Positions 34,975 to 46,687 are shown, numbered from the stretch's first letter. The stretch is 64,000 nucleotides of DNA from Antilocapra americana (GCA_007570785.1 ML661902.1:1342044-1406043), one strand, 5' to 3'. The notes: generated from the letters alone by a model not told the origin. Made by a program: numbers and translations.

Positions 34975-36060
34975 TTTTTAAATTTCAAAGTTTTACACTT
35001 ATAGAAAAATTGTGACAATGGTACAGAGAGTTCAAAGTACCCCACATTCAGTTTTCTCTACTATTAATATATTAACATAACTTAGTATGTTATATAGTGT
35101 CACAAATAAACAAACAATACATTTTTATTAACTGACTTTCATGCTTTATTCAGATGTCCTTAGTTTTTACCAAGTGTACGTTTTCTCTTCTGGGAGCTCC
35201 TCCAGGATAACACAGCACATTTAGTCATCATGTCTGCTTATGCGTCTCTTGACTGAGATGGCTTTTCAGACATTCTTTGTTTTTGATGGCCTTGCTGCTT
35301 TTGAGGAATAACAGTTAGGTAGTTTGTAAAATGTCTCTTTGCTGCAATTTTTATGATGCTTTTCTCTTACTTAGTCTGGGGTTATGAGTTTAAAGGAAGA
35401 TCACAGAGATAAAGTGCCATTTTCATCACATCTTGTCAGGGTCACACACTGTGAGCATGATTTGTTATTGTTGATATTAGCCTTGATCACCTGGCTGATA
35501 CACTATTAATTCTGTTTTTCCTTTGAATAGTTATCAACCCCCACCCCCCAACCTTTTACATACCGTACTCTTTTAGAGGAAGTCATTGTGCACAGCCCAG
35601 TTAAGAATTGGAAAGCTATGCTAAATCTTGTTGAGGGCAAAGTATCTATAAAAATTATTGGAATTCATCCATATAGGAGATATGTCTATTCCCTCATTGA
35701 TTTATTCATTCAATCACTTACTTATAGTAATATATACTGGTAGATACTAATATTTTAAGTTACAATCCAATACTACTTTATGTATTTTGATATCTAATTG
35801 TGTCAGCTGTGGCTCTTGGCAATACTTTCAGTCAGTTTCTATTCCACTTTGATTTACTTCAGTCTTCATGATGCCTGGTGTACTTCCTTACTTTCTGGCC
35901 CTGTAAGATGCACCAGGCTCATCTTGTATATTTATTGCCCCAATTTGAGAATCAGCCACGTCACCAAAGAGTCCTGGTTCATTTTATTGGAAAACCATAT
36001 TAGAAACCAAGATCTCAGGACTAGGAATACTCATTGCTACTTGTTCAAGCAATAGTCAAC
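34975..36060 (-). mobile_element. Ancient L1-related untranslated region
   Basis: A T-rich, well-known mammalian layout: cagatgtccttagtttttac, then ggcttttcagacattctttg, then aaagtgccattttcatcaca, then tgatcacctggctgatacac, then ctttctggccctgtaagatg, then agaaaccaagatctcaggac. I recognise it as an untranslated part of an old L1M lineage; strand is inferred from T-richness. The 85-codon frame at 35798-36055 is incidental. Confidence 0.55.
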
Positions 36061-36067
36061 AGAGCAA

Positions 36068-36098
36068 GGATATATATATATATATACATATATCATAT
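36068..36098. repeat. (TA)n microsatellite
   Basis: Block of about nine TA units followed by catatatcatatta. Low complexity. Confidence 0.85.
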
Positions 36099-36247
36099 TA
36101 TAGATAGAGGTACCATATAATATTACATAATAAATATATAATCTTCAAATATTTGCAAATTTACAATAATTTCTATATGTCAACTTCTGTACCAGTATTA
36201 AGCTTAGCATGAATTCATACCAATATCTCCAATTCTAATCCATTAAC

Positions 36248-36867
36248 TTCAGCTTCTTCAGCATTACTGGTTTGGGCATAGGCTTGAATTACCATGATAT
36301 TGACTGGTTTGCCTTGGAAACGAAGAGATCATTCTGTCATTTTTGAGACTGCATTCAAGTACTGCATTTCAGACTCTTTTGTTGACCATGATGGCTTCTC
36401 AATTTCTTCTAAGGGATTCCTGCCCACAGTAGTAGATATAATGGTCATATGAGTTAAATTCACCCATTCCAGTCCATCATAGTTTGCTGATTCCTAGAAT
36501 GTCGATGTTCATGATTGCCATCCCCTGTTTGACCACTTCCAATTTGCGTTGATTCATGGACCTAATATTCCAGGTTCCTATGCAATATTGCTATTTACAG
36601 CATCGGACCTTGCGTCTATCACCAGTCACATCCACAACTGGGTATTGTTTTTGCTTTGGCTTCAACCCTTCATTCTTTCTGGAGTTATTTCTCCACTGAT
36701 CTCCAGTAGCATATTGGGCACCTACCGACCTGGGGAGTTCATCTTTCAGTGTCCTATCTTGTTGCCTTTTCATACTGTTCATGGGGTTATCAAGGCAAGA
36801 ATACCGAAGTGGTTTGCCATTCCTTTCTCCAGTGGACCACATTCTGTCAGACCTCTCCACCGTGACC
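36248..36867 (-). mobile_element. Inverted 5' arm of the BovB
   Basis: Read on the minus strand this is BovB sequence leading up to ccagtaatgctgaagaagct at the left edge. The direct arm starts at 36868 with the same words, gaggaagctgaagttgaac. The arms therefore meet in register with a short overlap, as in twin priming. The frame at 36591-36926 (minus) comes from this arm and carries no intact domain. Confidence 0.9.
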
Positions 36868-37373
36868 TGAGGAAGCTGAAGTTGAACAGTTTTATTAAGA
36901 CCTGAAAGACCTTTTAGAACTAACAACCAAAAAAGATGTCCTTTTCATTATAGGGGACTGGAATGCGAAAGTAGGAAGTCAAGAAATACCTGGAGTAACA
37001 GGCAAATTTGGCCTTGGAGTACAGAATAAAGCCTAATAGAGTTTTGCCTAGAGAACGCACTGGTCATAACAAACACTCTCTTCCAACAACACAAGAGAAG
37101 ACTCTACACATGGACATCACCAGATTGTCAACACCAAAATCAGACTGATTATATTCTTTGCAGCCAAAGATGGAGAAGCTCTATAGAGTCAGCAAAAACA
37201 AGATTGAGAGCTGACTGGCTCAGATCATGAAGTCCTTATTGCCAAATTCAGACTTAAATTGAAGAAAGTAGGGAAAACCACTAGACCATTCAGGTATGAC
37301 CTCAATGAAATCCCTTATGTTTATCCAGTTGGAGTGAAGAAATAGATTTAAGGGACTAGATCTGATAGACAGA

Positions 37374-38831
37374 GTGCCTGATGAACTATGGACGGAGGTT
37401 CGTGACATTGTACAGGAGACAGGAACTAAGACCATCCCCATGGAAAAGAAATGCAAAAAAGCAAAACGGCTGTCTGAGGAGGCCTTACAAATAGCTGTGA
37501 AAAGAAGAGAAGTGAAAAGCAAAGGAGAAAAGGAAAGATATTCCCATCTGAATGCTCAGTTCCAAAGAATAGCAAGGATAGATAAGAAAGCCTTCCTCAG
37601 TGATCAATGGAAAGAAATAGAGGAAAACAACAGAATGGGAAAGATTACAGATCTCTTCAAGAAAATTAGAGATACCAAGGGAACATTTCCTGCAAAGATA
37701 GGCTGGATAAAAGACAGAAATGGTATGGGCCTATCAGAAACAGAAGATTTTAAGAAGAGGTGGCAAGAATACACAGAAGAACTGTACAATAAAGATCTTC
37801 ATGACTCAGATAATCATGATGGTATGATCACTCACCTAGAGCCAGACATCCTGGAATGTGAAGTCAAGTGGGCCTTAGGAAGCATCACTACGAACAAAGC
37901 TAGTGGAGGTGATGGAATTCCAGTTGAGCTACTTAAAATCCTGAAAGATGATGCTGTGAAAGTGCTTAATACAAGCTCACCTCAGAAAACAGAAAAAAAT
38001 CAAATAAATAACCTAACTTTACACCTAAAGCAACTAGAAAAGGAAGAAATGAAGAAGTCCAGGGATAGTAGAAGGAAAGAAATCTTAAAGATCAGAGCAG
38101 AAATAACTGCAAAGGAAACAAAAGAGACCATAGCAAAAATCAACAAAGCCAAAAGCTGGTTCTTTGAGAAGATAAATAAAATTGACAAACCATTAGCCAG
38201 ACTCATCAAGAAACAAAGTGAGAAGAACCAAATCAACAGAATTAGAAATGAAAACAGAGAGATCACAACAGAAAACACAGAAATACAAAGGATCATAAGA
38301 GACTATTATCAGCAACTATACGCAAATAAACTGGACAACCTGGATGAAATGGATAAATTCCTAGAAAAGTACAACTTTCCAAGACTAAACCGGGAAGAGA
38401 TAGATAATCTTAACAGACCCATCACAAGCACGGAAATTGAAACCGTAATCAGAAATCTTCCAAAAAACAAAAGCCCAGGACCAGATGGCTTCACAGCTGA
38501 ATTCTACCAAAAATTTAGAGAAGAGCTAACACCTATTCTACTCAAACTCTTCCAGAAAATTGCAGAGGAAGGTAAACTTCCAAACTCATTCTATGAGGCC
38601 ACCATCACCCTAATTCCAAAACCCGACAAAGATGCCACAAAAAGAGAAAACTACAGGCCAATATCACTGATGAACATAGATGCAAAAATCCTTAATAATA
38701 TGCCAGCAAATTTGGAAAATTCAGCAGTGGCCACAGGACTGGAAAAGGTCAGTTTTCATTCCTATCCCAAAGAAAGGCAATGCCAAAGAATGTTCAAACT
38801 ATTTCACAATTGCACTCATCTCACACTCTAG
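37374..38831 (+). pseudogene. Chimeric BovB/L1 open frame, 485 codons
   Basis: Residues 1-198 are BovB sequence between the endonuclease and the RT ([60 protein letters not shown]). Residues 199-441 are L1 ORF2 ([15 protein letters not shown] block at [16 protein letters not shown], then [52 protein letters not shown]). The last 44 codons translate BovB out of frame. The true BovB frame resumes on the plus strand at about 38698 in another frame ([20 protein letters not shown], 38680-38877). The first methionine is internal to BovB, so it is not a native start. No evidence of expression. Confidence 0.88.
37967..38696 (+). mobile_element. Internal L1 ORF2 fragment embedded in BovB
   Basis: About 730 bp of L1 ORF2 sense sequence, from between endonuclease and RT into the RT N-terminus. 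It has no L1 3' end, no A-tail and no TSD. BovB reads gtgaaagtgct up to 37966 and aatatgccagcaaatttgg from 38697. Compared with the BovB copy at 54.9 kb, only about 6 bp (gcattc in that copy) of BovB are missing. The fragment is little diverged and keeps an open frame throughout. Confidence 0.93.
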
Positions 38832-39990
38832 CAAAGTAGTGCTCAAAATTCTCCAAGCCAGGCTTTGCAATACGTGAGCCGTGAACGTCCAGATATTCAA
38901 GCTGGATTTAGAAAAGGCAGAGGAACCAGAGATCAAATTGCCAACATCTGCTGGATCATCAAAAAAAGCAAGGGAGTTCCAGAGAAACATCTATTTCTGC
39001 TTTATTGACTATACCAAAGCCTTTGACTGTGTGGATCACAGTAAACTGTGGAAAATTCTTAAAGAGATGGGACTACCAGACCATCTGACCTGACTCTTGG
39101 GAAACCTGTATGCAGGTCAGGAAACAACAATTAGAACTGGACATGGAATAACAGACTGGTTCCAAATAGGAAAAGGAGTATGTCAAGGCTGTATATTGTC
39201 GCCCTGCTTATTTAACTGATATGCACAGTACATCATGAGAAATGCTAGGCTGGAAGAAGCACAAGCTGAAACAAGATTGCCAGGAGGAATATCAGTAACC
39301 TTAGATATGCAGAGGACATCACTGTTATGGCAGAAAGTGAAGAGGAACTAAAGAGCCTCTTGATGAAAGTGAAAGAGAAGAGTGTAAAAGTTGGCTTAAA
39401 GCTCAACATTCAGAAAACTAAGATCATGGCATCTGGTCCCATCACTTCATGGGAAATAGGTGGGGAAACAGTGGAAACAGTGGCAGACTTTATTTTGGGG
39501 GGCTCCAAAATCACTGCAGATGGTGACTGCAGCCATGAACTTAAAAGACGCTTACTCCTTGGAAGGAAGGTTATGACCAACCTGATAGCATATTTTAAAA
39601 AAGAGATATTATTTTGTCAGCAAAGGTCTGTAAAGTCAAGGCTATGGTTTTTCCAGTGGTCATGTATGGATGTGAGAGTTGGACAGTGAAGAAAGCTGAG
39701 CACCGAAGAAGTGATGCTTTTGAACTGTGGTGGTTGGAGAAGACTCTTGAGAGTCCCTTGGACTGAAAGGAGATCCAACCAGTCCATCCTAAAGGAAATT
39801 AGTCCTGAATATTCATTGGAAGGACTGATGTTGAAGCGGAAACTCCCATACTTTGGCTACCTCATGTGAAGAGTTGACTCGTTGGAAAAGACCCTAATGC
39901 TGGGAAGGACTGCGGGCAGGAGGAGAAGGGGACAACAGAGGATGAGATGACTGGGTGGCATCACCGAGTTGATGGACATGGGTTTGGGTA
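38697..39990 (+). pseudogene. BovB reverse transcriptase, direct arm, broken
   Basis: Pieces in several frames: YFCFIDYTKAFDCVDHSKLWK (38881-39093 frame, the RT block with catalytic Asp in DYTKAFD), a stop near 39092, then KGVCQGCILSPCLFN with a stop, then AESEEELKSLLMKVKEK and KLNIQKTKIMASGPITSWE (39327-39689). The catalytic box reads Tyr-Ala-Glu-Asp at 39306-39317, so the first metal-binding Asp is replaced by Glu. The intact box (YADD) survives in the BovB copies at 42.9 and 55.5 kb. Non-functional. Confidence 0.9.
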
Positions 39991-40289
39991 GACTCTGAGA
40001 TTGTTGATGGACAGGAGGCCTGGTGTGCTGCCATTCACGGGGTCACAAAGAGTCGGACTGACTGAGCGACTGAACTGAACTGAACTGAACTAATCCATTA
40101 ACACGTGTATTATTCTCTCCTCTCCTTTCTTATCTGTAATTTCCTAATCCAATAGTAAAAAACCTGGCTCTATCCATTTACTTAACTGTTCAGTTCAGGT
40201 AAATGTATATGTTTCAGAATTCTTAACCTGTAGGTCCCTGGGAAAAAACTAAAACAGAGTGCTTAACTACAATTACTTTTTCTTTAGTC

Positions 40290-42035
40290 TTATGTGGTCC
40301 ATTCAGTTCCAAAGTTACATATGTCATCACTTTTCACCCATCCCCTAAAACAAGATAGTTTCTCACTTTTGTAATACCGTTACATTATTTTTATCATATT
40401 TTGCATTTCATCCTGACCTTCTGCACTTTCAAAAATCTGCACACATTAAGGTTTATTGTCTGTGTTGTGAAGTTCCACTGATTCTGATAAGTGCATGATA
40501 TCATGTATCCCCTACTATATTATCATATGAAATATTTCTCTCCTAAATAATTCCATGTTCAAACTTCTTCCTCCATCCCTGAACTTTTGACAACCACTAA
40601 TCTATTTCTTCCTCTATTTTTTGCCTTTTTCAGAAGGCCAAATATGTAGAATCATGTACCATATGGTCTTTACAGATTCTATTCTTTCACCTAGCAATAT
40701 GCACTTAAGATTCAGTCATGTCTTTGTGTAGTTTGAGAGCTTATTCCTTTTTATTGCAGTATAGTTTTCAATCGTGCAAATATATCATGGTTTGTCTAAC
40801 TCTTCATCTTTTTGAAAGGGCATCTTGGTTGCTCCCTGTTTTTGGTAATTATGAAGTTATTATGAACATCATAGAGTTACTATGAACATTAATGGGCTGT
40901 TTTTTGTGCAGACATAGGTTTCAAACCAAATTCATTGATTTCTATATCATACGGTAAAAATATTTTTGGCTTTGTAAGAATCCACCAAATTGTCTTCCAA
41001 AGTGAATGTACCACTTTGCATTCCCCCAGCAATAAATGAGTTTCTTTGCTCAGCATCTTTGCCAGCAATTGATAACATCAGTATTTTTTTAGATTTTAGA
41101 TATTCTAATACATGTTTAATTATATCTTGTTGTTTTAATTTGCATTTTTGTAACAAAAAATGATGCTGAAAACATTTTTATATGTTTATTGCCATCTACG
41201 TATCATCTTTGTGAGGTGTCAGTTCAAACCTTTTAGTTGAGTTGTTCAGTTTCTTATTGTTGAAGTCCTCTACCAGATAAATGCTTTACAAGTAGTTTCT
41301 CCCAGTTCATGGTATATCCTTTCATTCTCTTGACAGTGTTTTTCTAACAGCATAAGTTATTAATTAACTAAAATGTAAATTATAAATTTTTTCTTTCATG
41401 AATCATGCTTTTGGTGCTTTATCTAAAAGTTCATCATCAATCACAACACACATAGATTTCCTTTTATCATTTCTTCTGTAAGTTTCATAGTTTTCTATTT
41501 TACATATGGGTCTATGTTCCATTTTTAGTTAATTCTTATAAAATGTGTGTAAGTCTGTCTAGGTTCTTTTTTTTTGCATATGTACAACCAATTGTCTGGG
41601 ATCATTTGTTGAAAAGACTATTCTTTCTACATTGAATTGGCTGTGATCATTGTCAATTATCAGTTGACTACATTTGTGTGTATCTATTTTGGAGCCCTCT
41701 ATTCTTTTCTATTCATCTGGCTATCTATGCCTTCATTAATACCATGCTGTATTGATTACTGTAGCTTTATAGTAGTTCTTAAAATTGAGCAGAGTAAGTT
41801 CCTCAACTTTGCCCTTCATCATACTGAGTTGGATAATCTATATACAGTTTGCTTTTCCACATAAAATTTAAATCATTTTGTCAATATCTATAAAATAGCT
41901 TGCAGAGATTTTGACTGAGTTGTGTTGCATTAGTAGACTGAGTTGAAAAAACTGAAATTTAACAATACTGAATCTTTCATCCATGAACAGGAAATGGCCA
42001 TTCATTTAATTAAATGTTCTCTTATTACTTTAAAG
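40290..42035 (-). mobile_element. Ancient L1, about 1.7 kb, minus strand
   Basis: Antisense 3'UTR and ORF2 C-terminal half of an old L1: gccaaatatgtagaatcatg, gcatcttggttgctccctgt, ccaccaaattgtcttccaaa, ccactttgcattcccccagc, ccattttttagttaattctt-like and tttggagccctctattcttt blocks in the expected order. High divergence, no open frame longer than 75 codons. Older than the flanking BovB copies. Confidence 0.8.
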
Positions 42036-42077
42036 TGTTCTATAACAGATATAGTTTATTTGTTTATTTATTTTATT

Positions 42078-43075
42078 TAGTTCAGTTCAATTCAGTTCAG
42101 TCAGTCAGTCATGTCCAACTCTTTGTGACCCCATGGACCACAGCACGCCAGGCTTCCTTGTCCATCATCAACTCCCAGAACTTACTCAAACTCATGTCCA
42201 TTGAGTCGGTGATACCATACAACCATCTCACCCTCTGTCATCCCCTTCTCCTCCTGCCTTCAGTCTTTCCCAGCATCAGGGTCTTTTCAAAGGAGTCAAT
42301 TCTTTGCATCAGGTGTCCAAAGTATTGGGAGTTTTCAGCTTCACCATCAGTCCTGCCAATGAGTATTCAGGATGGATTTCCTTTAGGATTGACTTGGATC
42401 TCCTTGCAGTCCAAGAGACTCTCAAGAGTCTTATCCAACACCACAGTTCAAAAGCATCAATTCTTCGGTGCTCAACTTTCTTTATAGTCCAACTCTCACA
42501 TCCATATATGATTACTGGAAAAACCATAGCCTTGACTAGATGGACCTTTGTTGGCAAAATAACATCTCTGCTTTTGAATATGCTGTCTAGGTTTGTCATA
42601 GCTTTTCTTCCAAGGAGAAAGTGTCTTTTAATTTCATGGCTGCAGTCACCACATGCAGTAATTTTGGAGCCCCCCAAAATAAAGTCTCTTACTGTTTCCA
42701 TTGTTTCCCCATCTATTTGCCATGAAGTGATGGGACTGAATGCCATGATTTTAATTTTTTGAATGTTGAGTTTTAAGCCAACTTTTTAACTCTCCTCTTT
42801 CACTTTCATCAAGAGGCTCTTTAGTTCCTCTTCACTTTCTGCCATAAGAGTGGTGTCATCTGCATATCTGAGGTCATTGATATTTCTCCTGGCAATCTTG
42901 ATTCAAGCTTGTGCTTCATACAGACTGGCATTTTGCATGATGTACTCTGCAATTAAGTTAAATAATCAGGATGACAATATATAGCTTTGACATACTCCTT
43001 TCTCAGTTTGGAACCTGTCTGTTGTTTTATGTCCAATTCTAACTGTTGCTTTTTAACCTGCATACAGATTTCTCT
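42078..43075 (-). mobile_element. 5'-truncated BovB, minus strand
   Basis: About 1 kb of antisense BovB starting at its (TGAAC)n-type 3' end (gttcagttcaattcagttca) and running through the C-terminal region and the RT catalytic box to about 43075. No confident TSD. It sits at the edge of the ancient L1. Confidence 0.92.
42309..42866 (-). pseudogene. BovB RT C-terminal remnant
   Basis: The minus-strand frame 42309-42746 (145 codons) holds SPITSWQIDGETMETV, FILGGSKITACGDCSHEIKR, FPVIIYGCESWTIKK and FELWCWIRLLRVSWTARR, which follow the RT palm domain in BovB. Upstream, on the same strand, the catalytic Tyr-Ala-Asp-Asp codons are intact at 42855-42866, but a stop near 42787 separates them from this frame. 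The rest of the RT domain is lost to truncation. Inactive. Confidence 0.9.
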
Positions 43076-44100
43076 AAGTTTTTAATTCTTACTTATCTAC
43101 CCTGTAGGTATTTATGCAAACTAGTATTATTTTTTATACTAATATTTTATTTACATCTAGTATATATCCATTTATTTATTTAGAATGTGCCAAGTCTTAA
43201 GCCAAATGCTGCAATAACACTATTTTGCTTATTTTTATTTTTTCTTGTTTTATTTATTTTTCATAAAAATTTCATAATATGTTGCGTTCTGATTCACTAT
43301 AATACACTGTTACCTCATTTAACATTTGAACATTGAATAAGGAATTTGAAGTAAGCAAAACATTAAAATATAATTCCTTCACTCATGTGCTGGCAATAGC
43401 AAGGCACTCATTTCCTAGTTACATCTCTGCATCAGACAGCAACTTCAGGTCCTTGAGTTACTCACATTCTCTGTCATGCGTTATCTGTTGTTTGTTCTCA
43501 TATATATTCCACAAAGAGCAAACATGGCTACCAGCTCCTTTGGGCATCTAACATCTTTTCCAGTAATTCCTGGGATTAATTGGCCAGTGTGGGTCCTGAG
43601 CCCATGAGTTGTATAAGGGAAAGGAGGTCAGTCAGCTCCACCCTGAACACATGGACTCAGATGGGGAGAGGTTCCTCAAAGGAAAGTCAGAATGTTGTAT
43701 CACAAGAAAGAGGAAAAGAGATTAAGCAGGAACAAACAAGAGACAATAAGAGTACTACTGCTCTTGGAGATTAATTTGCATTGCCCAGTACAGAACTTGT
43801 TTATTGTAGGAGACAGCCTCAGACCTACCACGTACAATTTCAAATAAAGTGCTTGTTCGGCTACCCCAGAATTTCATCCAATTTAGGAGGAAGCTTAAGC
43901 TAATCTTGTGGAATCTATTAGGATTGTTAGTTACATATAGAGTATTTTCATACATGTTATTTCACTTGAGGAGCCAATATACATAAACAACATGTATGTT
44001 TCCCATCCTGAATTCCTTTAGGTGTTCCAGGCAGGCTTCACTTTGTTAAACAGACTCTAGAATAGAGTCAGTTTAGCAGAGTCAGTTTGTTAAACTAACT
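43076..44100. other. No recognised feature; AT-rich
   Basis: T-rich stretches at 43120-43270, then unique sequence. The stretch near 43835-43870 (tcaaataaagtgcttgttcg) resembles a poly(A)-signal region of an LTR, but nothing else supports that. A small local repeat agagtcagttt occurs twice near 44064-44088. Confidence 0.35.
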
Positions 44101-44103
44101 CTA

Positions 44104-44317
44104 TGGGCTTCCCTTGTGTCTGAAACGATACAGAATTTGCCTGCAGTGCAGGAGACCGGTATTCAACCCCTGGGTCAAAAAGATCCACTGGAGAAGGAAA
44201 TGGCAACCCACTCCAGTATTCTTGCTTGGAAAATCCCATGGATGGAGGAGCCTGGCAGGCTACAGTTCAGGAGGGCCCAAAGAGTCGGACATGACCGAAC
44301 AACTAACACTAGCACTC
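44104..44317 (+). mobile_element. Bov-tA SINE, plus strand
   Basis: Sense Bov-tA: gggcttcccttgtgtctgaa, tgcctgcagtgcaggagacc, gagaaggaaatggcaaccca, agagtcggacatgaccgaac. Near full length, moderately diverged. The frames at 44114-44397 that cross it are SINE translation products. Confidence 0.92.
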
Positions 44318-45585
44318 AAAATCAGAGCTACTCTCTCAACTTTCAATGGCAAGAACATGTAGTTAAGTCATTATATTGTATTCCTACTGTGATGTAGACT
44401 GAATGCAAAGAAAAAATAGGAAGAGAGACTGAATCAACCAAAAAAAAAATATTAAAGCAAGATATGTGCTTTCAGCAGAGCATCTACAACAAATGCTGTT
44501 GATAGATGTTGACATGCAATTCCCTGAAGCATGGATAGTCCACTGTGAGATAACTGAGGGTTGATTATGCATGGAAAATAAGTTATAGTTTTACATTCCC
44601 AGTCAAGATTTCTGACATTGAATTACTCTGCAGTGTAATGAAAGGACTATTTTAACCCAGCAAGCACATTCTGTTACAAATCAATTAAAAAACTGAAACC
44701 AACTTATCACACAGGGCAAACCCAAATGCAAAAATGAAATGACAAGTAATGCAAAAGGATAAAATTTCATGCCTTGTATATAATGATAATCATTATTACA
44801 TTAGATTGAACTCAGTACTCAGAAATGTTTCTTTTTTTCTAATCTGAATTTAATTCCTTAAAAGTTCATTCAACAACCCATAATAAATGATGACCAGTGG
44901 AAACCTGAAGAAAAGTTTCTAATGGATTTATTACTAAAATGTACGATTTCCACAAGGTTTTCTTTTCTTTAGTTTTTATGTAAATTTTTAAAATTTTGCT
45001 TAAAATATTTTGAGTCTTTTTAAAGTCTCAGGTTTATCTTAGGGCAGACGTATTTATTGTTTTCTACAAGGATGGCTGTCATCTACTCTACCATTGGCAA
45101 TGTTTGCATATTTACTTTTTCATAAAAAAAGGTGATTTGGGAGTCGAACCAAATGAACCTGATGCACATTTTCCTTACAGATAGCTTACTATACCATCAT
45201 GAGCATGAAGTCTGTACCCAAATACCTATAATGCTATACAGAGTATGCGGGGTTAAGCTTATATTTGAAGAAGGATTATTTCCAGTTAGCAGCACCAGAG
45301 AAGTAGTCTTGGAGAATGTAGCATTTGAGCTAGATTGGATACTAAATATTTGAAGTAAAGGAACTAGCAAGAGGAAAATTTTAAGCTTGCTGCTTGCTCA
45401 AGCTCTTTCTCTCACTCATCTACCCTTTAGAGATATCAAACTATTTGCTAGTCCTGAAACACTCTATGTTCTTTTAGAGCTCATTTCACATTAATATCTG
45501 GAATGCTTCCACAGTTTCTAAAAAATCATTATCTTCAAAGGTCAATCTCAAATGCTACCTTCCCTGGAAAGACTTTGAAGGTGTT
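44318..45585. other. No recognised feature
   Basis: Unique AT-rich DNA; an A-run at 44441-44449. Short open frames only, none with a domain I recognise. Confidence 0.4.
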
Positions 45586-45589
45586 TAAA

Positions 45590-46170
45590 CAGCATTGTGA
45601 CATGACCAGAGCTGTGCTTTTGAAAGTTTAATATGACAGCAGGGTAGAGGATGGTTTGAATCAACTGATAGGGAAATGCAACTGTGTTCGTATGAGGAAG
45701 TAAGGACTTAATATTAGACAATACTGATGTCTAGGAAGAGGTAGAAATAGTTATGAGACAGATTTGGTTCCTACTGGATCATAATATGTTTTGTGCTTCC
45801 TTATCTTGGAATAACAGAGAAGGCAATGGCAACCTACTCCTGTACTCTTGCCTGGAGAATCCCAGGGACGGGCGGGCTTGGTGGGCTGCTGTCTATGGGA
45901 TCGCACAGAGTCGGACATGACTGAAGCAACTTAGCAGCAGCATCTTGGAGTAAAGTGATTCTTTTAAGATAAAATGGGAACACAGAAGGAGGGAAAATGT
46001 GGGGGATGGAAAATAATGAATTAAGTTCTACTCATGTTGAGTTAAAGGTGTTTGTAGGGCATTCAAATGGAGACATTCCATGGACATTTGGAAATAAGGA
46101 TCTGAAGCTTATGAGGATGAAATTGTCTAGAGTTAGGCCCCTTACAAATGATCACTGAAATCATGAAATT
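45590..46170 (+). repeat. Ancient mammalian repeat, family not named, split by a SINE
   Basis: Phrases agcattgtgacatgaccaga, aattaagttctactcatgtt, gagttaaaggtgtttgtagg and ttcaaatggagacattccat follow the same order as in the copy at 54.2-56.4 kb. Interrupted at 45815-45941 by a Bov-A2. Confidence 0.4.
45815..45941 (+). mobile_element. Bov-A2-type SINE monomer, TSD-flanked
   Basis: Sense (agagaaggcaatggcaacct to gacatgactgaagcaactta) with three AGC units at the end. Flanks atcttggaataa (45803-45814) and atcttggagtaa (45942-45953) differ at one position, fitting a TSD. Confidence 0.93.
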
Positions 46171-46685
46171 GGACTAAAATATTAAGCAGAATGTTAAAAT
46201 ACACAGAATTGATAAAAAGGTACTGTGGTTGTAATTGTGTTGCTTTAAATATATTGTTCATAAATAGTATCAGCTACCATGGACAGTGATGAAATGTTGA
46301 TATCTGAAGATGTTTAAAGATTAAATAGACTCCTTTCTGCAGTGATTGACCTATACTAAGCATTCACCAAGGATTCACCAAGACTATTTCATTCTAGTAT
46401 ATTTGACTGTTTAATAATTAAAGAGCTAAATACACAATTGAAGTTAAAGTTAATAGGCAAATCTCTCCAAAATAAAAGGAAACAAAAGATACATTCTAAT
46501 GACTATGTGTTGACATTTACTGAAATCACTTTGGTTAATTCTAGGTGCTGTTTTTATGTTGTTAAAAGAAATCTCCACTAGATAGTGGCTGAATTGTCAG
46601 TAAGAACAGACATTCTTTGTCTGTGTATAGAATAATGAAATCAACCACTTAGTAAAAGTTAATTAATATTAGAACTTTATTTTTT
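46171..46685. other. No recognised feature
   Basis: AT-rich unique-looking sequence. Confidence 0.35.
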
Positions 46686-46687
46686 TG

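Larger units (their letters stand above)
36248..40089 (+). mobile_element. Near-full-length BovB LINE, 5'-inverted, with internal L1 patch, 13-bp TSD
   Basis: One BovB insertion bounded by ctaatccattaac at 36235-36247 and 40090-40102. Segment 36248-36867 is inverted, 36868-37966 and 38697-40089 are direct, and 37967-38696 is L1 sequence. Without the L1 piece the BovB is about 3.1 kb, close to the usual 3.2 kb. The 3' end is the typical (TGAAC)n run at 40068-40089. Direct-arm landmarks: endonuclease motif GDWN at 36953-36964 and SDH at 37220-37228, RT core at 38.9-39.3 kb with YAED in place of YADD, and the C-terminal block to about 39.98 kb. Many frameshifts and stops; inactive. Confidence 0.95.

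Noticed and set aside
37374..38831. 485-codon frame as a host gene or an active transposase-like protein
   Set aside because: It is a BovB/L1 fusion starting at an internal methionine, with its last 44 codons out of BovB frame.
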